DNA from: Asterella californica
Taxonomy: Eukaryota; Streptophyta; Marchantiopsida; Marchantiales; Aytoniaceae
Assembly (NCBI GenBank): GCA_036924285.1
Contig: JAYKYS010000005.1
Span: forward strand, 9,610,001 to 9,674,000
Direction of reading: 5' to 3'
DNA: 64,000 bases
The notes under the pieces are model-generated. The model was not told the origin of the DNA, made no database searches, and saw only the letters and a list, made by a program, of their open reading frames with translations. Both the position numbers and the translations under genes were made by a program. Within the stretch, counting starts at the first letter, position 1; each line of letters opens with the position of its first letter. Of the stretch, positions 56,419-64,000 are shown piece after piece.

Positions 56419-57100
56419 CCGTATCATCACTTGTTGATCTATTTTGTTATCTCATGTGTGTTTGAATGAAATGTTTTTCACTAGTTTTCCACCGGATCTT
56501 AAAGTTGCATCGAGTCAATGAGAGCATCCTAAGCCCTTCTTTCCCTCGAGATCATGTCAGAGTTATCTCCTCATTAGTCATCGGAAGAAAGGATGACACT
56601 AGAGTCTCTACCCATTATCCATTTTTTTGCTTTGTCCAAGGTGGATTCCAAGAGGCTCTAGCGGGCTGATCGCTCTTCCATCACATTAGGTGCATAGATG
56701 TTTAGAATTCCAATTAGTCCATCAAGAAATCCATCAAGGTGAATCTAGAGAGCACTATTTTCATTACCGTTTCATGATTCGTGACGAAGTGAGATATGTT
56801 AAGATCTAGAATGGTGCATAGTCCATCTTTCTCAACCATGACGTTCCTGTTGTATAATGCTCAAACTCTATATCAAGGTTCAGCGAAGTATTTCTCCTCT
56901 CTCCAGATATGTTTGGACAAGATCGAGAACTTGTTGTTTCTCAACTTGTGTTCTTAGAGAAGGAGGACGTAAGGCTTTGTTTCCAGGTCAATGGTGAACT
57001 TCTATAGTCTGAGCGTCTAGATGTAAGCTTGAGTACATTATATGTGACAAGACTGATCTTCATTGCTGAGACTTTCATGAGTTGTATCTTAGTTTCTATC
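56419..57100 (-). pseudogene. LINE relic, upstream half: endonuclease start
   Basis: Minus-strand reading from about 57090 gives MKISLVTYNVLKL, the start of an APE-type endonuclease (T-x-N-V). Then come a QVLDLVQTYLERGEILR-like segment, MVEKDGLCTILDLNISHFVT, and GILNIYAPNVMEERSAR (about 56660-56720), which matches the N-x-YAPN block. KKWIMGRDSSVILSSDD follows, in the position of the W-x-x-GGDFN block. The sequence then meets the right end of the gypsy element at 56418 and resumes at 46318. A stop and several frame changes show it was already decaying or has decayed since. Confidence 0.75.
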
Positions 57101-57172
57101 TTTTCTGACGTGCTCTTGGAGTTGTTGTGTTGCTTCTGAGGTCAATGCGGGTGAGCAGATAATGCCTTCCCA

Positions 57173-57550
57173 CTAGGAACCTGAATATGCAGTGTTTTGA
57201 CCTTGCGAGCTAGGTTCCTTGCGTCCTTGATCCCTTTCAGGAGGTGACTGAGATAGAAGTAGATCTCGAGTTAAACAATGTCCCTCCTGCCACTGGAGGG
57301 CGAGGGAATAACATCGGTGTGAAGACCCGAGTGTAAGTGATCTGGATTTGCTTAACCTTGTTGATTGCAGTTTGTAATTTCTTTTGTGCAGGAATGAAGG
57401 TTTTAGGAGGGTATTCGAGAGTACCTTGTATTTCCTCTGGTGCTTGATCCTCACTCGCTTGTTTCTGTGGATGGTTGACATCACGTCGAGAGGGAATCCG
57501 AAGATGATTATGTAGTATTTCAGAGAGTTATTGGACAAAGATTTTGCCAT
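57173..57550 (-). pseudogene. possible ORF1 or 5' part of the minus-strand LINE
   Basis: This lies upstream of the endonuclease start on the same strand. One frame is open for 125 codons, but another reads more like protein (PEEIQGTLEYPPKTFIPAQK, then TRVFTPMLFPRPPVAGG). The location fits the first ORF or leader of the LINE. No zinc knuckle or RNA-binding motif was identified, so the assignment rests on position only. Confidence 0.3.
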
Positions 57551-57559
57551 GCTGCAGGT

Positions 57560-58880
57560 GCTTCAAACTTATGGAGCACTCAGCACTGATTTACATATAC
57601 TTTAATAGCATTGTGGAATTTTCAGAGTTGTTAGAATTCAGAATTTCACTCTGCTTGGGTGTGTGCTACAAGACACATTTAAGAATAGATAATGTAATAA
57701 TAATGTGATAACGTAATAACTGACTTTATGGATTTTTCTCCTTCCCTAAGATTCTATTTCTCCCAGGATGAAAATGGATTAAAGTTCATGTTTATAGAAA
57801 TGCATAAATCACAAAAATTTGAGTTTTGAATCTTCGTGACTATGCAGTTTACTAGCTTTATTTACAAGTGAAACTGAGGTTTAGGTTTTACTCTGTTCAG
57901 AGCCGAAACGTTTTCATTGCGAATGAGTTAACTTTATAAACTTGATTTTGTCTTCTTTTTTGTCAACATAAGGGAAGAAGAAATCCTCGAAAAACAATCA
58001 TCTGCACGTCATATGTCATTGCATTTGCTATTTCTTTGAGCTTCAATAGTCATGCATATTATAGGCATGCATATTCACCTCTTCCAAGTTAGAAAGAAAG
58101 GAAATACACAGATCTTTTAATTTATCATCTAACCTTTCTTGGGAAATTAGACTTCTTAAATTCAAAATATTTTCACTCGTTTATACTAGGAGACGCTTCA
58201 GTTTAGATTCGGTGCTCATGGGTTTTTTGAAGTCCATGTGTTATCAAGTGAACTATTCTAATCTTAGAGACTTAAATTTAGCAATGTAGTCGAGTAAAGA
58301 AAATATGCAAAGATCATTTCCTTCAAGCACAAACCATCTATACGCTGAACTCATATCCTAAACTACCTACTAGTATGTCATGCTTTATACACCTGGAAGC
58401 TAACGCAAGACAAAGCGATTGACACTCATCAACATAGCAATATCTGATCCCTAAGAAAACCAAAGAGTTAACACCAGAAAATCAACACTCAATTAACAAT
58501 CTCAGTTGAATGTCCTTCCATTCAACATCATTCCTGGTATGAAGAAGAGTAGCATACCATGTCTGATGGAAATTTTTTCCTAAGCTACTTGTCTTCATTT
58601 TCTTCCCATTCTGTCATAAATTTAGCCAGAATTTATCAACTCCTCTCTAAAATGGAGCTTGTGTATTGTAATTTTTCCCCTAATGAGTCTAAAATCGATT
58701 CCAAACAATAGTTCATCACTATTTTTTGAGTTATGTACATGTTTGTCTTTTTCCTCTCTCCAGCCAAAACTACGCTTTCCATGCATATTGAACTTCTATA
58801 TCTTTTTCACAGGCTCTAGAGAATACATCATCAGAATTCGTACATATTATTACTATGTGTTAGAATAGCTATATAATGTC
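57560..58880. other. unassigned AT-rich region
   Basis: No gene was recognised. ggcatgcatattcacctcttcc near 58064-58085 belongs to the recurring ATATGCAT motif, here inverted. A plus-strand ORF at 58659-58868 has no known domain. Confidence 0.3.
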
Positions 58881-58884
58881 TATT

Positions 58885-59085
58885 CTGAAAGCCAGAAAGG
58901 AAAGGGAGGAACTTGTTGTAGTGTAGTGGACAGAGGGATGGAGTTGTGGTGAAAATAAAAAATAGAAAAAAAAACGAACGGACAGATGAAATCAAAACCT
59001 AAAAGAGAAAGGAAGAGAGATAGATCTGGATAAATCACTAGCGCATAGCCCAGCAATTCCATTGCAAGTGGAGCTGTTTGTTTTA
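58885..59085 (-). repeat. dispersed repeat family R, inverted copy
   Basis: Read on the minus strand it repeats, in order, the landmarks of 60085-60260: ctccacttgcaatggaatt, gctatgcgctagtgattta, and a T-rich stretch. A ggaacttgttgtagtgtagtgg end near 58908-58929 resembles the last bases of the window (gggaactttttgttgttcag). No protein is encoded. Confidence 0.5.
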
Positions 59086-59873
59086 TATTTGCATTGAATC
59101 TTACATGAAGATAGATGTTATATTTAATACTAAGAAACTTTAGTAAATTAAGTTTAGATTCGATATTGTTACTTTAATACAAACACAACAGAAAATTTCT
59201 CTTTTTTATTCTTTTTCTATTTCAATCGACTTTAAAGTGGCATTTTATGCCTCTCAACCGCCTCTAGGGAACTTTTGCTCGCTTTCTGTTATAAAAAATA
59301 TGTACTAATGTGAAAATTCAAAATTCTAGACTAAGTTAATGTGAAAAGACTCCACGGACTCCCTTATTGGCTTTCAATTCATTCGGTCAGAATAGGTTTT
59401 GAGTCTCAATCGTATGGAAGTTCAAAACTCACAGAATTTACTTTAATTTTCAAAAACCAAAACAAATAAAGTGAACTCACAAATATGATTGTAAACTAAT
59501 AGCTATTCTTCGATCAACTTCTTTTTTCTGGACGTTAGAGAATCTTATGCATTGACACGCCGGCAAAAGCTTGTCCCGTAAAAGGGAAAACAGGATTAGG
59601 GTTAGCCCGGAACCTGAGAATGGGGTGTAGCTTTGACGCAAATCCATAAGATTGTGCTATGATCCTTGTCTAAGCATATAGTGAATAACACAAATATCAT
59701 GTTTTGCGTACAAAATTCTTTCTAAATGGGAAAGGATTGTACACAAGGAAAATACAGTTCTATCTCTTTCTTTCAGTTCTTTAATTGAATTTTTTTAGAT
59801 AACAATAAACATCTAATATTCAAGGTATACTATAATTATACAATAAGAGATCCAGTGAAACGAAGTTAAACTT

Positions 59874-60165
59874 CTAATTTCGGTATAAACGCAAGAAAAG
59901 GGAATTTGTTTTTCCTTCACAGTGTACTTGAGATTAACAAGGAGTTACACTTGCAATGGAATTTAGCATCGGAGCTATGCGTTAGCGATTTATTTATCAG
60001 GATCTTTCTCTTTCTTTTTCTAATTTCGGTATAAACGCAAGAAAAGGGAATTTGTTTTTCCTTCACAGTGTACTTGAGATTAACAGGAGTTACACTTGCA
60101 ATGGAATTTAACATCGGAGCTATGCGTTAGCGATTTATTTATCAGGATCTTTCTCTTTCTTTTTC
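59874..60165 (+). repeat. 146-bp tandem duplication within family R
   Basis: Units 59874-60019 and 60020-60165 begin ctaatttcggtataaacgc and differ by a one-base deletion (aacaaggag versus aacaggag) and a g/a change (tttagcatc versus tttaacatc). The near identity shows recent local duplication. The family R sequence continues to about 60260. Confidence 0.93.
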
Positions 60166-60299
60166 TTTCCGGTTGTTACATTTGTCCATCGTGTTACACA
60201 ACAAAAAGAATTTTCTCTTTCTTTTACAGTTTTCACAATCGAAGTATAGCTATGCTAACGTATAATAAACAGAATATTTTCTTTTACAAATTCCAAAAA

Positions 60300-63200
60300 A
60301 CCCTATAAACTTCATCTGTAAATTTCTCCACCAATAAATCCAATAATTCTTTACTTCTCAAGCATATCCTTGTCTATGAAATAGATAGTATGCGTAAATA
60401 TTCTAACACAATAAGTTCTATCAGCTGATAGTTAAAATCACAATTATACCAATTTGTAATGCTAAGATTAATCCCAAGTATCAAAGTTCTCAAAATGTAT
60501 CCAGGATGACTAGAAAACGTGTATTACTTTTTACAAACTTCATGTTCTTTTTTCGCATAGAGCGATTAAACGAAACCTTTGATCTGCTAAATATTCACGC
60601 AAGATCAACTTCGGAGAACTTTTACGCACTTGTTATTGTCAGAAAAAATATAAATATTATATGAAATAATTTAATTCAATAGGAAAATCAAATTACTCTA
60701 AAATATTAAGTGATAATGAACTTGGAGATGCAAGAAGCTTTAGTTTTAAATAATTATTAAGGAAACTTATTTTATGATTTTTAATTAAGAATACCTTTGT
60801 TTACACTTTTAACCTTGAAGAGTAGTATCTATCGTAGTTTCATGTCTTTCACTTTCTCTGCTTTACTAAATGCATAGCCACTTTGTTTTTAGCTCTATTC
60901 TATAGAGCCATTGAAATCGAGCTGAAACTCTACATTCTTACGTGAAAATAACATAAAAATAGCATCATCATTAGGAGTGGAGGAAAGCAACAGAAGAGTT
61001 GCTCGGCCACATATGAAAGAGACCGATCGAATTTCTTTTGACGTGTAAATAAATTAAATAATTCAATTTATAATAAAGATAATTATTTACTTGGAGTAGA
61101 GCCTATTGTTGTAATGCAGCAACTGGTATTGGTGCTAAAGTCCTCCTTGTGCGTTTGCGTTTCCGTAGACGGAAACATGAACGCCTTTAGTAAAACTTCT
61201 GGCAGCTGATCACGAGGATGTGGCGAGAACATTCTCAGTCTCGTTTCAGTCACTTGGACTTGCTTCGGAAGGTGCTCGGTAAGAACGATGCTGGGCATGG
61301 CAGACGCACTTACGTGTAGAGAGACGTGGCCTCAATCAGTTGTGTGGTGCGTCGACAGCTGCTCCAAAATCGTTTAGAGTCTACACATGGCTGTGAGAAC
61401 TGGCGAATGCAGCCACTCACTGACTCACTCACTGAGCGATGGCAAATAGCACCACGGTATCTCTCTCGTGTGTCTCCGTGTGTGCGTTTAGGTCCCCAAT
61501 TAATCGTGCAGGATCAGACGATATAATCATGGTTTTGCTGGAAGAGCATGGAAGTCCTAATTGGTTTTGGTCAGAGGTAGACAATAATAATTACACTTTG
61601 TTTTGGACTCCGAACAATAATCCCATCCTATTTCGTTCCTGGAAGTTCGTGTTGGTTGTGGAGAGTCGACAGCAGAGTCCCAGCTCATAAGCTTGTCCAC
61701 TGCATACGGTATCATCGTGCAGGAGAGCAGCAGAGCCGCGTGCTCTGAAAGTATGTCGTTGCCAATACTGTACTGTATTCCATGGAGATGATACATAGTG
61801 CCGACCTGCTAGGGATTCAAAACGAGCTCATGAATCTACTGATGCAGATGGCAACAGACGTTCTGGTTGCTTTGGACTCTCACAAGAGGAGAGCACGCCA
61901 ACACTGCCTTCTTATACATCATTACACCATAATGCTTGTGAAGCTCACTCGTAAGTAACAAACGGTTTCGTCACAGTTATTTACTTGTTCCACCCTCAGA
62001 AGGAATGGTGAACTTGATACACCCTCTCTTAGTGAATACTTCCTTGATCTACAATAGGCAGTTCTCTAGGTTATCATGATATATGAGATATCGACTGTGT
62101 ATTATGGGCGATGTGCAAACTGATTCAGATATCCGAGATATTTTTTTGAATTATGAGATATTGTAACACATCAATAATATTCGTGATCTAAAACTGAAAT
62201 GTAAGTTTCAATCGTCTCTGACGTGGTCTGATAACTGGGAGAACAGCTTACTGCCGGTAAGAGGGTTATCAAGCAAGTATTCTCTAAGAGGGGTAGATCA
62301 AGTTCATCAATCCTACTCGGGGTATAGCAAATTCCTTAGCTTCGTAAACATAGTTCTCTCAAGCTCCTTAGTATACCGTACCTGTAGTGTAAGGGCAATT
62401 ATATTAATCATAATTAACTTTGAGGTTTGGTTCAGATTAGATATATGATGTCTTTTCTTTCAACGTATGTTCGAAAACTTAGTGGGTAATAGAACTATTC
62501 CATTACTAGAGAATTTCATGTTGAGAATGTATTTTGTTCAATTCCTTCCATTCCATAAATTCAACTCATTTCACTTTTTCACCGACCAGTACGTAAATAG
62601 ATTTTTGATTTCCATAGATCATATAATTATTTATTTCAAATGTGAAATGCCTTGAGATTCCGGTATATATAACCTTTTGTTAATTAACTTTGATGATGCG
62701 TTTACAGACAACGTGTAGTGACTTCCGGTTTCCTTTTAGAATTCCCGGTCTGGAGCCAAATCTGAAGACACCCTGGCTAAACCCTAAATCTGCACCCTAA
62801 ACCCTTAATTTGTCGAGATAAAAACTGACATTTTAGTGTAAATTATGTCAAATTCCGGAGAAAATATGTAGAATTTACTATTTTACTTTCCTTCCATCCG
62901 AAATGTAGTGGTTTTCACCAAATACGTTCTCGAGCACTTGGCAGACTGTTAGCGGAAGCGATGCAGGAGTTGAGAACAAGTGGTCAGAAATATTGCACCA
63001 GAGAGGAAGTTCAGTAATGCACTGCAGAGCACTGAGCGCTGGACGTGCACGATCTTGACCTTAGTCAAAGAGGCCAGCTGTGGATCGTCCCGCGAACGGG
63101 CACGACTTGGAAATTGACAGACTCCAGCGTTTGATGGAAAGGGTGAAGATCTCCGGGTGACCAGTAGTGTAGTGGTTCTTCTGCGTTGCCGTTCGATCGC

Positions 63201-63540
63201 CCTCCCGAGGCTTCGAAATGTAACAATTTCTGCTAGAACCTTGCAATGATATCACATATTAGCAAATGAACGTTTCTCCTGCCAGTTTAATTGCGACACG
63301 TGCGAATTCGAGTAAACAATAGAAAATTAGACTGAAGATGTGGATTTCAAGTCGAACCTGTTTATTATTGTACGAGAAAGAAATATCATCATCTAATGAT
63401 AATGAGAACTCAAGAATAAGAAAGAGAGGTTCCAAGTTCAATCCTCTCTATGTTCATTTTGATATTGAAATTTGCGGTCGCAGTCTTGGAGTCCTTGGGG
63501 CCATACTGTGTGATCCCGGTGCAAGCTTAAGGTCAATGTC
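60300..63540. other. unassigned region
   Basis: AT-rich to 61080, then a GC-richer block (61090-61950) with ORFs of 62-83 codons that show no recognisable domains. Telomere-like words (ctaaaccctaaatc, ccctaaacccttaa) occur at 62776-62810 in degenerate form. A tRNA-like phrase, tagtgtagtggttcttctgc (63163-63187), might be a Pol III A-box, but no B-box at the right spacing was convincing. Confidence 0.3.
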
Positions 63541-63557
63541 TTAAAAACAAATTCTTC

Positions 63558-63690
63558 TCTCTCTATGTTTAAGAAATAGGGGGCAATTTCCCTTCACACC
63601 ATAGCAGCTCCTCGTCTCTATTTCTATGTTTAGGGAAAAAGGTGCGGTTTTTCTTCACACCATGGAGGTTTTTCTTCACACGCTTGAAAG
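63558..63690 (+). repeat. short imperfect direct repeats
   Basis: Two units carry ctatgtttaagaaataggg and ctatgtttagggaaaaagg, each followed about 12 bases later by ttcacaccat. A third ttcttcacac follows. There is no coding potential. Confidence 0.5.
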
Positions 63691-63919
63691 TTAATTAATC
63701 AAACACGAGTGTGCATTAGCTTAATAATCTGTGACATCACAATAAGGTTCTTCTGCTATGAGTTCTGGTTCCTTTCCTGCTTCAGAGTTTATCAAATCCA
63801 CCATTCGTGAGAAGGAGGAGTCTTTTTGCACTGAGTGAGTACGATCATCATAATTGAAAAAAAATCATTTTTTCTCATTTGATCTTAATTATAATTTTTG
63901 ATTAATTATATTTAGTATT

Positions 63920-64000
63920 TTTGTTGCTATGCGTTAGCATTAACTGCACGTCGATTGTGAAAACCGGAAAGGAAAAAGGGAACTTTTTGTTGTTCAGTGG
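63920..64000 (-). repeat. dispersed repeat family R, partial copy at the window edge
   Basis: The block gctatgcgttagc and then cacgtcgattgtgaaaac is the inverted counterpart of gttttcacaatcgacgta at 10066-10083. It ends in gggaactttttgttgttcag and is cut by the end of the window. Confidence 0.45.

Noticed and set aside
62776..62810. Degenerate telomere-like words as a second telomeric site
   Set aside because: Only isolated ctaaaccct words are present, with irregular spacing; this is within what AT-rich DNA gives by chance.
63160..63240. tRNA-like tagtgtagtggttcttctgc as a tRNA gene
   Set aside because: It resembles the D-arm start of some tRNAs, but no anticodon stem or proper B-box follows at the right distance.

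Overview
The window looks like a gene-poor, repeat-rich stretch of nuclear DNA from a green plant. The support is an alpha-expansin gene with two spliceosomal introns, plant-type TTTAGGG telomere-like repeats, and a plant-style set of transposable elements (PIF/Harbinger, hAT, Ty3/gypsy, LINE, SINE). The AT-rich intergenic DNA and the mix of elements would suit a bryophyte or another non-seed plant, but the species cannot be read from the sequence. No intact rRNA or tRNA gene, bacterial operon or CRISPR array was seen.

Layout. 0-10.9 kb: old, decayed DNA with a hAT transposase tail, a head-to-head telomere-repeat palindrome, a tRNA-derived SINE, a relic of an HUH/Rep-like protein, a MITE-like element and several AT-rich dispersed repeats. 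10.97-17.31 kb: one PIF/Harbinger transposon with terminal inverted repeats and a perfect TTA target duplication. It carries a transposase and a Myb/SANT partner, both on the minus strand and both broken by point lesions, plus what look like captured host exons on the plus strand. 17.9-19.4 kb: a plus-strand LINE relic split by a SINE. 19.4-34.7 kb: mostly unrecognised AT-rich DNA with a second, much older Harbinger relic (25.9-26.96 kb), a relic of an ORF pair otherwise found in the gypsy LTR (31.8-32.2 kb), and several nearly perfect short-loop hairpins. 36.6-38.8 kb: the one clearly functional host gene, an alpha-expansin with a pyrimidine-rich leader. 38.8-44.8 kb: unrecognised. 44.87-57.1 kb: a minus-strand LINE cut in its endonuclease domain by a young, full-length 10.1-kb Ty3/gypsy element whose 2.03-kb LTRs are almost identical. 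57-64 kb: AT-rich dispersed and tandem repeats.

How the parts relate. Only the expansin is a confident host gene; it encodes a secreted wall-loosening protein. Everything else recognisable is mobile DNA at different ages, and nesting gives relative order: the gypsy element is younger than the LINE it interrupts, and one SINE is younger than the LINE it interrupts. The most unusual signals are (1) a pair of collinear small ORFs inside the gypsy LTR whose protein sequence, with mainly synonymous-looking DNA change, can be recognised in a diverged relic 16 kb away; (2) a Harbinger element that seems to carry exons of two unrelated host genes; and (3) an HUH-motif Rep-like relic.
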